A stretch of DNA of 64,000 nucleotides from Castellaniella hirudinis (GTDB taxonomy: Bacteria; Pseudomonadota; Gammaproteobacteria; Burkholderiales; Burkholderiaceae_B). This document shows, piece by piece, positions 1 through 8,826 of this stretch. Every line of letters starts with the position of its first letter. The first letter of the stretch is position 1. The notes beneath the pieces were generated by a model that was not told the DNA's origin, did not search any database, and saw nothing but the letters and a program-made list of their open reading frames with translations. Made by a program: the position numbers and the translations under genes. Where the stretch lies: the NCBI RefSeq assembly GCF_042651965.1, contig NZ_JBHSDY010000005.1, positions 310,001-374,000 of the forward strand, written 5' to 3'.

Positions 1-308
1 AGACCGTCGTGCCGGACGGCGCCCAGCAGAGAATCCAGCAGCCCGGGAAAGCGCGCATCCAGGTCTTCCCGGCGCAGCGACAGCAGGTATTCGCGGCCAT
101 AGGGGCGCTGCCAGATCACCCCGCTGTTGCGCAGCACCCGCCAGTGGTGGGTCAGGGTCGATTTGGGGATGCCGTCGAGTACGGCGCTGCAGGGGTGCTC
201 GCCGTCGTCGGCCAGCACCCGCACGACCGTCAGGCGCAAGGGATTGCCCAGCGCCGTCAATACGTTTTCCAGATGAATCTGGTCCCGGTCGGGGTGGTTC
301 ATGATCAT
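1..308 (-). CDS. ArsR-family winged-helix repressor (3' end cut off by the window)
   Basis: The reverse strand is open from an ATG at 308 to the window edge, giving about 102 residues with no stop. Residues ~16-75 read as an ArsR-type winged helix: ALGNPLRLTVVRVL is the first helix pair, STLTHHWRVLRNSGVI the recognition helix, and RPYGREYLLSL the wing. A second in-frame ATG lies two codons downstream. The gene is divergent from the exporter at 436, and a perfect dyad with overlapping promoter lies between them, so it is probably the local repressor of that exporter (inference). The inducer cannot be read from the sequence; no obvious metal-binding cysteine cluster is visible in the part present. 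Confidence 0.8.
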   Translation of the reverse strand, partial: MIMNHPDRDQIHLENVLTALGNPLRLTVVRVLADDGEHPCSAVLDGIPKSTLTHHWRVLRNSGVIWQRPYGREYLLSLRREDLDARFPGLLDSLLGAVRHDG

Positions 309-369
309 GGTCGCACCTGAGTCCTGACGATGGGCATATGTAAATAATCGGATGGTCTGTACGGTTCTA

Positions 370-414
370 TTGTACTAGAAAATGCGTACTGATATAGTAC
401 GCATGTTTTCGTAC
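370..414 (+). promoter_or_regulatory. Promoter and operator of the DHA2 exporter
   Basis: The -35 element TTGTAC (370-375) and the -10 element TATAGT (393-398) are 17 bp apart. A perfect dyad, ATGCGTACT-GATAT-AGTACGCAT, spans 382-404 and covers the -10. GTAC cores occur at 372, 386, 397 and 411, symmetric about the dyad centre (spacings 14, 11, 14). This is typical of a repressor site that blocks polymerase. The binding protein is inferred to be the divergent ArsR-type product. Confidence 0.7.
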
Positions 415-435
415 TATCGAACTGGAGAACTGTTC

Positions 436-1854
436 ATGTCATCGATCCCTTTATCGTCCGTTCGCGGACATCGCTCCCTGGCCTGGAGCCTGGCGCTGCT
501 GGCCTTCGCGCAACTCATTTATTCACTGGACATCAATATCGTATTCGTGGCCCTGCCGGAGATCGGCGCGGGCCTGGGCTTTTCGGAGCAGACCCTGCAA
601 TGGGTCGTCAGCGCCTACACCGTGTTCTGCGGCGGATTCCTGTTGCTGGGCGGCCGCGCGGCGGATCTGCTGGGTCAGCGGCGCATGTTCATCTTCGCCC
701 TGTGGCTGTACGCGCTGTCTTCGCTGGCCGGCGGGCTGGCCTGGAGTCCGGCGGTGATCGTGATCGCCCGCGCGGTGCAGGGGATCGGCGCCGCGCTGTT
801 GTTTCCCTCCACGCTTTCGCTGATCAATCGATTGTTCGAGGAGGGGCCGCCGCGCAATCGGGCGCTGGCGATCTGGGGCGGCACGGGGGCCAGCGGGCTG
901 ACGCTGGGGTCGCTGGCCGGGGGCGCGCTGACCAGCGCCTATGGCTGGCCGTCCGTGTTTTTCGTCAATGTGCTGCTGGCCGGGATCGCCATCGTGGCGG
1001 CGTTCATCGTGATTCCGAAGGACGCGCCCCGCACCGAGCGCCGCAGTTTCGATCTGCCGGGCGCGCTGACGGTGACGGCCGGCGCCACGCTGCTGGTCTA
1101 TGCGCTGGTGCAGGGACCGGAAGACGGCTGGGGTGAGCCGCTGGTCCTGAGCGCGTCCATCCTGGCGGCCGTGTGCCTGCTGGCCTTTGCGCTGATTGAG
1201 TCCCGCAGCCATGATCCGTTGATGCCGGTGCAACTGTTCAGGAACCGCAACCTGGTCCTGGGCATGGTGACGACGTTCCTGTTCATGGGCACCTTTGGCG
1301 CGCTGCCGTATTTTCTGACGATGCTGTTCCAGAACGTGCAGGGCTATGGCGCCTTGCAGACCGGGCTGGCCTTCATCGTGCCGTCACTGGCGATCTTCGC
1401 GGGCACGCAGCTTGGCGCCAGGCTCGTCGGCCGCTGGCCCGCGAGTACGACGCTGGTGGCCGGGTTCGTGATCGGCATCGCCGGCACGCTGGCCCTGGCG
1501 CCGGCCGCCTTCGTCGGCGCGCCTTACGCGGCCATCGTGCCTGGACTGGTGGTGTCCGGGATCGGCCAGGGGATCGTCTGGACCGCCATGTGGGTCGCGG
1601 CCGCCTCGGGGATCGCGCATCACGAGCAGGGTATCGCCTCCGGCATGGCCTCGACCACGCTCAATGTCGGCAATGCCATCGGGATTGCGATGCTGGTGGC
1701 CTTTGCCAATCGCGGCATCGGCGGCCTGCAGGGCGAGGCGCTGCGCGAGGGATTGGCGGTCGGGACGCAGCATGCCTTCTATCTGGCGGCCGCGGGGCTG
1801 GTGCTGGGTCTGCTGGTGTCGCTGTTTTCGTCGCGGGGCCGCGGTGCTGCATGA
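436..1854 (+). CDS. MFS drug exporter, DHA2 (14-TM, EmrB/QacA-like) family
   Basis: A 472-residue, strongly hydrophobic protein. Family features are visible: the D-x-x-I-V-x-V-A-L-P segment in TM1 (LDINIVFVALPEI), the motif A region GGRAADLLGQRR after TM2, and motif C-like glycine-rich stretches in TM5 (GTGASGLTLGSLAGG). The family exports cationic drugs, dyes and antibiotics by proton antiport across the inner membrane. The ATG at 436 follows CTGGAGAA and lies downstream of the promoter; an upstream in-frame ATG at 382 lies inside the operator and is unlikely. Control is probably by the divergent ArsR-type repressor. The substrate is unknown. Confidence 0.9.
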   Translation: MSSIPLSSVRGHRSLAWSLALLAFAQLIYSLDINIVFVALPEIGAGLGFSEQTLQWVVSAYTVFCGGFLLLGGRAADLLGQRRMFIFALWLYALSSLAGGLAWSPAVIVIARAVQGIGAALLFPSTLSLINRLFEEGPPRNRALAIWGGTGASGLTLGSLAGGALTSAYGWPSVFFVNVLLAGIAIVAAFIVIPKDAPRTERRSFDLPGALTVTAGATLLVYALVQGPEDGWGEPLVLSASILAAVCLLAFALIESRSHDPLMPVQLFRNRNLVLGMVTTFLFMGTFGALPYFLTMLFQNVQGYGALQTGLAFIVPSLAIFAGTQLGARLVGRWPASTTLVAGFVIGIAGTLALAPAAFVGAPYAAIVPGLVVSGIGQGIVWTAMWVAAASGIAHHEQGIASGMASTTLNVGNAIGIAMLVAFANRGIGGLQGEALREGLAVGTQHAFYLAAAGLVLGLLVSLFSSRGRGAA

Positions 1855-1868
1855 GCATCCGGCCTCAT

Positions 1869-1908
1869 CGTCCAGGCCGGCGTCGGAACGGCGCCGCCGG
1901 CCTGGACG
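1869..1908. terminator. Perfect 14-bp inverted repeat between convergent genes
   Basis: CGTCCAGGCCGGCG (1869-1882) pairs perfectly with CGCCGGCCTGGACG (1895-1908) around a 12-nt loop. It fills the 61-bp gap between the convergent exporter and marC-like genes. There is no T-tract on either side, so it may act as a 3'-end stabiliser or bidirectional roadblock rather than a classical intrinsic terminator. Confidence 0.5.
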
Positions 1909-1915
1909 GCGCGGT

Positions 1916-2572
1916 TCAGTGTCCCGCCAGTCCCGGCAGCAGCGCCCGGATGCCGGCGAAAATCATTTCCACGGCGATGGCCGCCAGGATCATGCCCATG
2001 ACGCGGGCCATGATGACGCGCATCTTGGTCGAGAGCAGCTTGCCGATGGACGCGGCGAAATACAGCACCACGAACAGCGCCGCCAGGACCACCAGCAGCA
2101 CCACGCTGAAGGCCAGATATTGCTTGGCCTGATGCGCCTGGGCGCCGTAGATGATCAGCGTGGCGATGGTGCCGGGGCCGACGATCATGGGAAAGGTCAG
2201 GGGATAGAACGCGGGGTTGTCTTCGACCTCGGTGCGGGCGGCCAGGCCGCCGACGTTCTTTTCCTGGGTGGCGCGCTCGTGCGAGGTGATCGGCTGGCCG
2301 TTGAGCATGGACAGCGCAATGCCGCTCAGCACCAGGCCGCCGGCGACGCGGAACGAATCCAGGCTGACGCCGAAGAAGCGGATGATGTGGCTGCCGGCCA
2401 GCGAGATGACGACGCACATCGCCAGGGTGTAGATCAGGATCGCCGCTGCCTGGCTGCGCTGCTCGGCGACGGTCTTGTGGGCCGTGACCGCCAGGAACAG
2501 AGGCAGGGTGATGAACGGGTTCATGATGGCGAACAGGGCGCCCAGGAACTTGGTGGCGAAGACGATGTCCAT
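1916..2572 (-). CDS. MarC family integral membrane protein
   Basis: A 218-residue membrane protein with six predicted hydrophobic segments. Family signatures are the N-terminal MNPFITLPLFLAVT segment and the central YPLTFPMIVGPGTIATLII stretch, where a small-residue-rich helix follows a proline. MarC proteins were once linked to multiple antibiotic resistance, but their function is unsettled. The ATG at 2572 matches the usual family N-terminus; a GTG at 2587 would add five residues. It is convergent with the exporter upstream, lies just downstream of the ETF-QO gene on the same strand, and shows no operon-specific clue to its role. Confidence 0.85.
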   Translation of the reverse strand: MDIVFATKFLGALFAIMNPFITLPLFLAVTAHKTVAEQRSQAAAILIYTLAMCVVISLAGSHIIRFFGVSLDSFRVAGGLVLSGIALSMLNGQPITSHERATQEKNVGGLAARTEVEDNPAFYPLTFPMIVGPGTIATLIIYGAQAHQAKQYLAFSVVLLVVLAALFVVLYFAASIGKLLSTKMRVIMARVMGMILAAIAVEMIFAGIRALLPGLAGH

Positions 2573-2659
2573 CGGTGATGGGCTCACGCCCGGCAGGCCT
2601 GCAGGATCGGAAATGATCGGAATCGGGCGCCGTGGTGCATGGCGCCCTGGAAGCGCATT

Positions 2660-4306
2660 TTACATGCCGTTGTAGACCGGCCCTTCGCCGCCCTGGGGCG
2701 TGACCCAGACGATGTTCTGTGTCGGATCCTTGATGTCGCAGGTCTTGCAGTGGACGCAGTTCTGGGCGTTGATCTGCAGGCGGTCCTCTCCGGTTTCGGT
2801 CTTGACGAATTCATAGACCCCGGCTGGACAGAAGCGTGCTTCCGGTCCGCCGAACTTGGCCAGATTGACGGCGACCGGGACGGATTCGTCCTTCAGCGTC
2901 AGGTGGACGGGTTCGTTCTCGTCGTGGTTGGTGTTGGAGATGAACACCGAACTGAGACGATCGAAGGTCAGCTTGCCGTCGGGCTTGGGGTAGTCGATGC
3001 GCGCGCATTCGGCCGCCGGCTGCAGACAGGCGTGATCGGGCTTGGTGCGGTGGATGGTCCAGGGCATCTTGCCCTTGAACAGCCATTGCTCGATGCCGGT
3101 CATCAGCGTGCCGACGGTGCGGCCCTTCTTGAACCACTGCTTGAAGTTGCGCGATTTGTTCAGTTCCGCGTGCAGCCAGGAACGCTCGAAAGCGGCCGGG
3201 TAGGCGGTCAGCTCGTCGTGGCTGCGGCCTGCGGCCAGGGCGTCGAAGGCGGCCTCGGCGGCCAGGGCGCCGGACTTGAGGGCCGAATGGCTGCCCTTGA
3301 TGCGCGAGGCGTTCAGCATGCCGGCCTCGCAGCCCACCATTGCGCCGCCGGGGAAACAGAGCTTGGGCAGGGACAGCAGGCCGCCCGCCGTCAGCGAACG
3401 CGCGCCGTAGGCGATGCGCTTGCCGCCTTCAAGCGTCGTGCGGATCGCCGGGTGGGTCTTGTAGCGCTGGAATTCCTCGAAGGGCGAGAGCCAGGGATTG
3501 GCGTAGTCCAGGCCCACGACCAGGCCCACGGCCACCAGATTGTCGTTCAGGTGATATAGAAAGGAGCCGCCGTAGGTATCGGAATCCAGCGGCCAGCCGG
3601 CCGTGTGCATGACCATGCCGGGGCGCGATTGCGCGGGATCGACTTCCCAGAGTTCCTTGATGCCGATGGCGTAGCTTTGCGGGTCGCGGCCGGCGTCCAG
3701 GCGGTATTTTTCGATCAACTGGCGGCCCAGGTGGCCGCGCGAGCCTTCGGCAAAGATCGTGTAGCGCGCCAGCAGTTCCATGCCGGGCTGGTAGGCGTCG
3801 GTGTGGCTGCCATCGCGCGCCACGCCCATGTCGCCGGTCAGCACGCCGCGCACGGCGCCGGAGTCGGTATAGAGGATCTGCGCGGCGGCAAAGCCGGGGA
3901 ACACGTCCACGCCCAGGGCTTCGGCCTGTTCGCCCAGCCAGCGGGTCACGTGGCCCAGGCGCACGATGTAGTTGCCGTGGTTCTTGAAACAGTCCGGCAG
4001 CAGCCAGGCCGGGGTGGCGCGCGCGCTCGATTCGGTCAGGAACAGGAAGCGGTCTTCGGTGACCGCCACGTCCAGCGGGGCGCCGCGTTCCTTCCAGTCG
4101 GGGATCAGCTCGTTCAGGGCCTGGGGGTCCATCACGGCGCCCGACAGGATGTGAGCACCGATCTCGGCGGCTTTTTCCAGCACGCAGACGCTGACGTCCT
4201 GGCCGCGTTCGGCGGCCAGTTGTTTCAGGCGGATCGCGGCCGCAAGCCCGGCGGGCCCGCCGCCGACGACGACTACGTCGTATTCCATCGATTCACGTTC
4301 AGTCAT
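2660..4306 (-). CDS. Electron transfer flavoprotein-ubiquinone oxidoreductase
   Basis: 548 residues, the normal family length. An N-terminal FAD-binding Rossmann motif is present (VVVVGGGPAGLAAAIRL, residues ~10-26). The C-terminus carries the 4Fe-4S cysteines: FCPAGVYEF, then NCVHCKTCDIKDPTQN. The enzyme accepts electrons from reduced ETF, which collects them from acyl-CoA dehydrogenases, and reduces ubiquinone at the inner membrane. Its neighbours across the divergent gap are an acyl-CoA thioesterase and a CoA-transferase, so the block fits fatty or organic acid oxidation. No electron transfer flavoprotein genes (etfAB) lie in the window. Confidence 0.95.
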   Translation of the reverse strand: MTERESMEYDVVVVGGGPAGLAAAIRLKQLAAERGQDVSVCVLEKAAEIGAHILSGAVMDPQALNELIPDWKERGAPLDVAVTEDRFLFLTESSARATPAWLLPDCFKNHGNYIVRLGHVTRWLGEQAEALGVDVFPGFAAAQILYTDSGAVRGVLTGDMGVARDGSHTDAYQPGMELLARYTIFAEGSRGHLGRQLIEKYRLDAGRDPQSYAIGIKELWEVDPAQSRPGMVMHTAGWPLDSDTYGGSFLYHLNDNLVAVGLVVGLDYANPWLSPFEEFQRYKTHPAIRTTLEGGKRIAYGARSLTAGGLLSLPKLCFPGGAMVGCEAGMLNASRIKGSHSALKSGALAAEAAFDALAAGRSHDELTAYPAAFERSWLHAELNKSRNFKQWFKKGRTVGTLMTGIEQWLFKGKMPWTIHRTKPDHACLQPAAECARIDYPKPDGKLTFDRLSSVFISNTNHDENEPVHLTLKDESVPVAVNLAKFGGPEARFCPAGVYEFVKTETGEDRLQINAQNCVHCKTCDIKDPTQNIVWVTPQGGEGPVYNGM

Positions 4307-4438
4307 GGGTCCAATTCCCGTTACTTGATGAGCGTTGGGCGAGGTAGGACCCCGCCATAATGCGGGCCATTGTATTGCAGATCGTTATACTGCACCTATG
4401 CCGCCGGCCCTTGTCAGCCGGGCGCAAGGAGCCTATGC

Positions 4439-4876
4439 GTGTCTTCGGAACCCCTTGATATTCAAACACCTTCAGGGACGTTTGAAACCCGGATCGACGT
4501 CCTCTGGGGCGAGATGGACGCGCTGCGCCACGTCAACAACACCGCCTACTTCCGTTATTTCGAAGAAGCCCGGGTACGTTTGTTTTTTGCGATGGGCCTG
4601 GACGGGGCCGTGGGCCGCTATGGCGTGCTCGCCCATGCCTCGTGTGATTTTCTCAAACCGCTGATGTATCCTGCCCGTGTCGCCGTCGGCATGAAGTGCG
4701 TGCGCATCGGCCGGACCAGCCTGGAACTGGACTGCTGGATCGCGGATGCCGGGGATCCGGAGACGCTGCATGCGCGCGGCCGCAATGTGCTGGTGTGCGC
4801 GGACGGCGTCACCGGCCGGCCTGTACCATGGACCGATGACGATCGGCGGGCGATGCATCGCTGCTTCGCCGCCTGA
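4439..4876 (+). CDS. Acyl-CoA thioesterase (4HBT hot-dog fold, YbgC/FadM-like)
   Basis: 145 residues with the thioesterase signature WGEMDALRHVNNTAYFRYFEEAR near the N-terminus, including the D-x-x-x-HVNN catalytic region and the long hot-dog helix that follows it. Family members hydrolyse short- to medium-chain or hydroxybenzoyl acyl-CoA esters in the cytoplasm. The GTG at 4439 is preferred because AAGGAG lies 8 bp upstream; longer in-frame starts lack a ribosome site. The gene is divergent from ETF-QO and 41 bp upstream of the CoA-transferase genes, so it may be part of their transcript. Confidence 0.85.
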   Translation: MSSEPLDIQTPSGTFETRIDVLWGEMDALRHVNNTAYFRYFEEARVRLFFAMGLDGAVGRYGVLAHASCDFLKPLMYPARVAVGMKCVRIGRTSLELDCWIADAGDPETLHARGRNVLVCADGVTGRPVPWTDDDRRAMHRCFAA

Positions 4877-4917
4877 CACACCACCGATTTCCGCTCATTT
4901 CACGAAGGAACCGTTGT

Positions 4918-5613
4918 ATGGATAAAGTCTACGAAAGTGCCGAGGCCGCCTTGCGCGGTGTCGTGGCCGACAACCAGATGATCGCCGTCGGCGGTTTCGG
5001 GCTGTGCGGCATCCCCGAAGCCCTGATTGCAGCGCTGCGGGATTCGGGCGTGCGTAACCTGACCTGCATCAGCAACAACGCCGGGGTCGATGGTTTCGGC
5101 CTGGGGCAGTTGCTGTCCACGCGCCAGATCACCAAGATGATCGCGTCCTACGTGGGCGAGAACAAGGAATTCGAACGCCAGTTCCTGGCGGGCGAACTGG
5201 AACTGGAATTCACGCCGCAGGGCACGCTGGCCGAAAAGCTGCGCGCGGGCGGCGCCGGCATCCCTGCCTTCTACACCGCCACCGGCGTGGGCACCGTGGT
5301 GGCCGAAGGCAAGGACACCCGTGAATTCGACGGCCGCACCTACATCATGGAACGCTCGCTGGTGCCGGACGTGTCCCTGGTCAAGGCCTGGAAGGCCGAC
5401 CGCAGCGGCAATCTGCAGTTCCGCCGCACGGCGCGCAACTTCAACCCCAACGTCGCCATGGCGGGCCGCATCACCATCGTCGAAGTCGAGGAAATCGTGC
5501 CCACCGGCAGCTTCGATCCCGATGAGGTCCACCTGCCGGGCATCTACGTGCACCGCATCGTCCTGAACGCGCAGCCCGAAAAGCGCATCGAACAACGCAC
5601 CACCCGTCAATAA
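4918..5613 (+). CDS. scoA: 3-oxoacid CoA-transferase, subunit A
   Basis: 231 residues matching the alpha subunit of succinyl-CoA:3-ketoacid CoA-transferases. The glycine-rich GGFGLCGIPEALI segment (~residues 23-35) and FYTATGVGT (~121-129) are characteristic. With subunit B it transfers CoA between succinyl-CoA and acetoacetate or a related 3-oxoacid, allowing use of ketone bodies and acetoacetate-yielding substrates. A good Shine-Dalgarno (GAAGGAA) precedes the ATG, and subunit B follows after 11 bp. The fatty-acid-type neighbours upstream support a role in acyl-CoA metabolism, but the exact acceptor acid cannot be deduced. Confidence 0.92.
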   Translation: MDKVYESAEAALRGVVADNQMIAVGGFGLCGIPEALIAALRDSGVRNLTCISNNAGVDGFGLGQLLSTRQITKMIASYVGENKEFERQFLAGELELEFTPQGTLAEKLRAGGAGIPAFYTATGVGTVVAEGKDTREFDGRTYIMERSLVPDVSLVKAWKADRSGNLQFRRTARNFNPNVAMAGRITIVEVEEIVPTGSFDPDEVHLPGIYVHRIVLNAQPEKRIEQRTTRQ

Positions 5614-5624
5614 GGAGGCAGATC

Positions 5625-6278
5625 ATGGCTTGGGATCGCGAACAGATGGCGGCGCGTGCCGCGCAGGAACTGCAGGACGGCTTTTACGTCAACCTGGGCA
5701 TCGGCCTGCCCACGATGGTCGCCAACTATGTGCCGCAAGGCATGGAAGTCTGGCTGCAATCGGAAAACGGCCTCTTGGGCATCGGCCCCTTCCCCAAAGA
5801 GGACGAGGTCGACGCCGACCTGATCAACGCCGGCAAGCAGACCGTGACGACGCTGCCGGGCTCCTCGATTTTTGCTTCGGCGGATTCGTTCGCCATGATC
5901 CGGGGCGGCAAGATCAATCTGGCCATCCTGGGGGCCATGCAGGTGTCCGAAAAGGGCGACCTGGCCAACTGGATGATTCCCGGCAAGATGATCAAGGGCA
6001 TGGGCGGCGCCATGGACCTGGTGGCCGGCGTGGGCAAGGTCGTGGTGCTGATGGAACACGTCGCCCGCGCCAAGGACGGCACCGAATCGCAAAAGCTGCT
6101 GCCCGCGTGCACGCTGCCGCTGACCGGGGTGGGGGTGGTGAACCTCATCATCACCGACCTGGGCGTGATGGAAGTCACCGACGACGGCCTGCGCCTGACC
6201 GAACTGGCCCCGGGTGTGACGGTGGACGAAATCCGCGCCAAGACCTCCGCCAAGCTGAACGTGTCCGCCGTCGCTTAG
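5625..6278 (+). CDS. scoB: 3-oxoacid CoA-transferase, subunit B
   Basis: 217 residues, the beta subunit carrying the catalytic glutamate. The SENGLLGIGPFP motif places this glutamate at residue 47, in the position that forms the gamma-glutamyl-CoA thioester intermediate in the family. LGIGLPTMVANYVP at the N-terminus and the C-terminal ELAPGVTVDEIRAKT are also family hallmarks. A perfect AAGGAGG site lies before the ATG. It is translated together with subunit A, from which it is separated by 11 bp. Confidence 0.93.
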   Translation: MAWDREQMAARAAQELQDGFYVNLGIGLPTMVANYVPQGMEVWLQSENGLLGIGPFPKEDEVDADLINAGKQTVTTLPGSSIFASADSFAMIRGGKINLAILGAMQVSEKGDLANWMIPGKMIKGMGGAMDLVAGVGKVVVLMEHVARAKDGTESQKLLPACTLPLTGVGVVNLIITDLGVMEVTDDGLRLTELAPGVTVDEIRAKTSAKLNVSAVA

Positions 6279-6309
6279 GCATGGTCTGAACTTCCCCAAG
6301 GAACCCGCC

Positions 6310-8118
6310 GTGACCCTGCAACATCCTTCCGTGACGCCCGCCGAACGCGTCGCCGCCTTGCGCGGGCGATTGGCGCAGTCCGGCCTGGCCGCCTGCCTGG
6401 TGCCGACGGCCGATCCGCACCTGTCGGAATACCTGCCGGATCATTGGGCGGCGCGCGCCTGGCTGTCGGGTTTCGACGGTTCGGCGGGCAGCCTGCTGGT
6501 CACGGCGGATTTCGCCGGTCTGTGGACCGACAGCCGCTATTGGGTCCAGGCCGAGGCGCAGTTGCGGGGCTCCGGCATCGTCCTGATGCGGGCCGGTGCG
6601 CCGGATGTCCTGGACATGCTGGACTGGGTCCTGACGCATCTGGCGCGCGGCGATCGGGTCGCGGTCGACGGTCGGGTGCTGGACCTGGCGGCGGAACGCC
6701 GCTGGCGGTCCGGCCTGGAAGAGGCCGGCATGGCGCTGGTGCTGGATCAGGACCCGGTCGGCGCCGTCTGGACCGACCGGCCGGCCTTGCCCGAGGCCCC
6801 CGTGTTTGAACACCTGCCGCCGCATGCCTGCCGGACGCGGGCCGCCAATCTGGCGGCCGTGCGGGCCGCAATGCGCGCGCACGGCGCGGCCTGGCATCTG
6901 CTGTCCTCGCTGGACGACATCGCCTGGCTGCTGAACCTGCGCGGCGCCGACGTGGACTACAACCCGGTGTTCCTGTCGCATGCGCTGCTGGACGCCGAGG
7001 GCGTGCGCCTGTATGCGGCGCCCGGCAAGATCGATGCCGCGCTGGCCGACCGCCTGGCGGCCGATGGCGTGGCGCTGCGCGATTACGCGGCGCTGGCCGC
7101 CGACTTGGCGGCTTTGCCGGCCGGCGCCGCCTTGCTGGTGGATCCGGCGCGTGTCACGGCGGGCACGCTGTCGCATGCGCCCCAGGCGCGGCGCATCGAA
7201 GCTCTGAATCCGTCCCAGTTGCTGAAGTCCGTCAAGCACGCGGCCGAGGCCGACCACATCCGCGCCGCGATGGCCCAGGACGGCGCCGCCCTGTGCGAAT
7301 TCTTTGCCTGGTTCGAGGCCGCCCTGGCGGCGGGTGAGCGGATCACCGAGATCGACGTCGACATCCGCCTGTCGGCGGCGCGCGCCCGGCGTCCGGACTT
7401 CGTCAGCCTCAGCTTTGCCACCATCGCCGGCTTCAACGCCAACGGCGCCATGCCGCACTACCGCGCCACCGACGCGTCCCATGCGACGATCCAGGGCGAC
7501 GGCCTGCTGCTGATCGATTCCGGCGGACAGTATCTGGGCGGCACCACCGACATCACCCGGGTCGTGCCCATCGGCACGCCCTCCGCCGGGCAATGCGCCG
7601 ATTACACGACGGTCTTGCAGGCTCACATCGCCCTGGCGCGGGCCTGCTTTCCAGAGGACACGCCATCGTCCGTGCTGGACACCCTGGCGCGTCTGCCCTT
7701 GTGGCGCCGGGGCCTGGACTACGGCCACGGCACCGGCCATGGCGTGGGCTACTTCCTGAATGTCCACGAAGGCCCGCAGTCGATCTCCGTGCGCGGCCAT
7801 GCGCGGCCCCACCAGGGCATGAAGGCCGGCATGCTGACCTCCAATGAGCCCGGACTGTACCGCGACGGGCAGTGGGGCATCCGCATCGAAAACCTGGTGC
7901 TGGCCGTGCCTGCGCAGCAGACGGAATTCGGCGTCTTCCTGGCGTTCGAGACCGTCACCCTGTGCCCCATCGACACGCGCTGCATCGTGCGTGCCCAGTT
8001 GTCCGCCGACGAGCGGGACTGGCTGAACGCCTACCACGCCCAGGTGCGCGAGCGCCTGTTGCCGCTGGTCGACGGCGCGGCGCGGGACTGGCTGCTGGCG
8101 CGCACCGAAGTGATTTAG
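6310..8118 (+). CDS. Xaa-Pro aminopeptidase (aminopeptidase P, M24B)
   Basis: 602 residues, the long three-domain form resembling eukaryotic cytosolic XPNPEP1: two creatinase-like N-terminal domains (~1-300) and a C-terminal pita-bread metallopeptidase. Metal ligands are visible: Asp in LLIDSGGQYLGG (~402), Asp in TTDITR (~413), His in GTGHGVGYFLNVHEG (~476), Glu in SNEPGLY (~513) and Glu in GIRIENLV (~527). It removes N-terminal residues from peptides with proline in position 2, normally with two Mn ions. The GTG start follows AAGGAA. It may be co-transcribed with scoAB (31 bp apart), but a functional link is not evident. Confidence 0.92.
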   Translation: MTLQHPSVTPAERVAALRGRLAQSGLAACLVPTADPHLSEYLPDHWAARAWLSGFDGSAGSLLVTADFAGLWTDSRYWVQAEAQLRGSGIVLMRAGAPDVLDMLDWVLTHLARGDRVAVDGRVLDLAAERRWRSGLEEAGMALVLDQDPVGAVWTDRPALPEAPVFEHLPPHACRTRAANLAAVRAAMRAHGAAWHLLSSLDDIAWLLNLRGADVDYNPVFLSHALLDAEGVRLYAAPGKIDAALADRLAADGVALRDYAALAADLAALPAGAALLVDPARVTAGTLSHAPQARRIEALNPSQLLKSVKHAAEADHIRAAMAQDGAALCEFFAWFEAALAAGERITEIDVDIRLSAARARRPDFVSLSFATIAGFNANGAMPHYRATDASHATIQGDGLLLIDSGGQYLGGTTDITRVVPIGTPSAGQCADYTTVLQAHIALARACFPEDTPSSVLDTLARLPLWRRGLDYGHGTGHGVGYFLNVHEGPQSISVRGHARPHQGMKAGMLTSNEPGLYRDGQWGIRIENLVLAVPAQQTEFGVFLAFETVTLCPIDTRCIVRAQLSADERDWLNAYHAQVRERLLPLVDGAARDWLLARTEVI

Positions 8119-8126
8119 ATCAGGAC

Positions 8127-8462
8127 CTAGGCATGCGTCAGCATCAGATGGCCTGCTGCCCCAGAGGCTTTCTTGACCCGGATTTCAATGTCGTAGCCCA
8201 GGCGGTTCAGGCAGTCCATCAGTTTGCGTTCTGAGAAATTCGAAAACTCGCCGCGCAGCAGGCTTGAGACCTTGGGCTGGGTCAGTCCCATGCGGCGGGC
8301 GGCTTCAGCCTGGGTGAGTCCATGCGCACGAATCGCCTTGGTGATCTCGATCGTCAACTCTGATTTGATCAGCAGTTTGTCGGCATCGGGCAGTCCCAGA
8401 TCGGCAAATACATTGCCGGAACCGACCTCGACCTCGACGCCCGCTATCATGCGCTTATCCAT
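8127..8462 (-). CDS. HigA-type antitoxin (XRE helix-turn-helix)
   Basis: 111 residues. The helix-turn-helix is clear at ~48-75 (LTQAEAARRMGLTQPKVSSLLRG). It follows the toxin gene and overlaps it by 8 bp, the toxin-first order of HigBA modules. AGGAG precedes the ATG. It should neutralise the toxin and bind the operator upstream of the pair. The C-terminal IEIRVKKA segment resembles other HigA-2-like antitoxins. Confidence 0.88.
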   Translation of the reverse strand: MDKRMIAGVEVEVGSGNVFADLGLPDADKLLIKSELTIEITKAIRAHGLTQAEAARRMGLTQPKVSSLLRGEFSNFSERKLMDCLNRLGYDIEIRVKKASGAAGHLMLTHA

Positions 8463-8808
8463 GACCTTGCTCCTGTGAAATCAGGGCCGCGACCTTCAGG
8501 CGCTGGTGGATGATTGCCCTATCCAGCGCTGGCGTCGCAATGCCGTGTTTGCTCTTTTTTTGAAAAATGTGCAGGACGAAAACTGCGCCGGCGAAGCGCA
8601 CCGTATAGACGGCGCGGTACGTTCCTCTAGCATCACTTTCGATAATCTCCAGTACGCCTGCGTCGCCCAAGCCTTGCATGACTTTCGTTGCCTGGTGGCG
8701 CTCGCCGCGCTGCGCTGCATCGAGCGCGTGTCCAAAGAATTTCCGCACGGCGACTGGCAGAGTCAAGAGGTCTTTCTTGCTGCCGCCTAACCAGATGAGC
8801 GGCTTCAT
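8455..8808 (-). CDS. HigB/Gp49-like RelE-superfamily toxin
   Basis: 117 residues. It matches the phage-derived Gp49-like HigB group: an N-terminal KKDLLTLPVAVRKFFGHAL helix, a central TYRAVYTVRFAGAVFVLH beta-sheet, and the FQKKSKHGIATP tail with the basic residues expected for a ribosome-dependent mRNA interferase. It is the first gene of the pair. Its ATG is 19 bp downstream of a -10 box embedded in a dyad, as expected for autoregulated toxin-antitoxin promoters. No inactivating lesion is visible. Confidence 0.88.
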   Translation of the reverse strand: MKPLIWLGGSKKDLLTLPVAVRKFFGHALDAAQRGERHQATKVMQGLGDAGVLEIIESDARGTYRAVYTVRFAGAVFVLHIFQKKSKHGIATPALDRAIIHQRLKVAALISQEQGHG

Positions 8809-8826
8809 GCAAAAAGGCCTTCAGTG

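Noticed and set aside
382..435. An upstream ATG that would lengthen the exporter by 18 residues
   Set aside because: It lies inside the operator and promoter; the ATG at 436 has a ribosome site and the usual family N-terminus.
6175..8037. A 620-codon reverse-strand frame opposite aminopeptidase P
   Set aside because: It mirrors the codon bias of the intact metallopeptidase; there is no ribosome site or recognisable protein.
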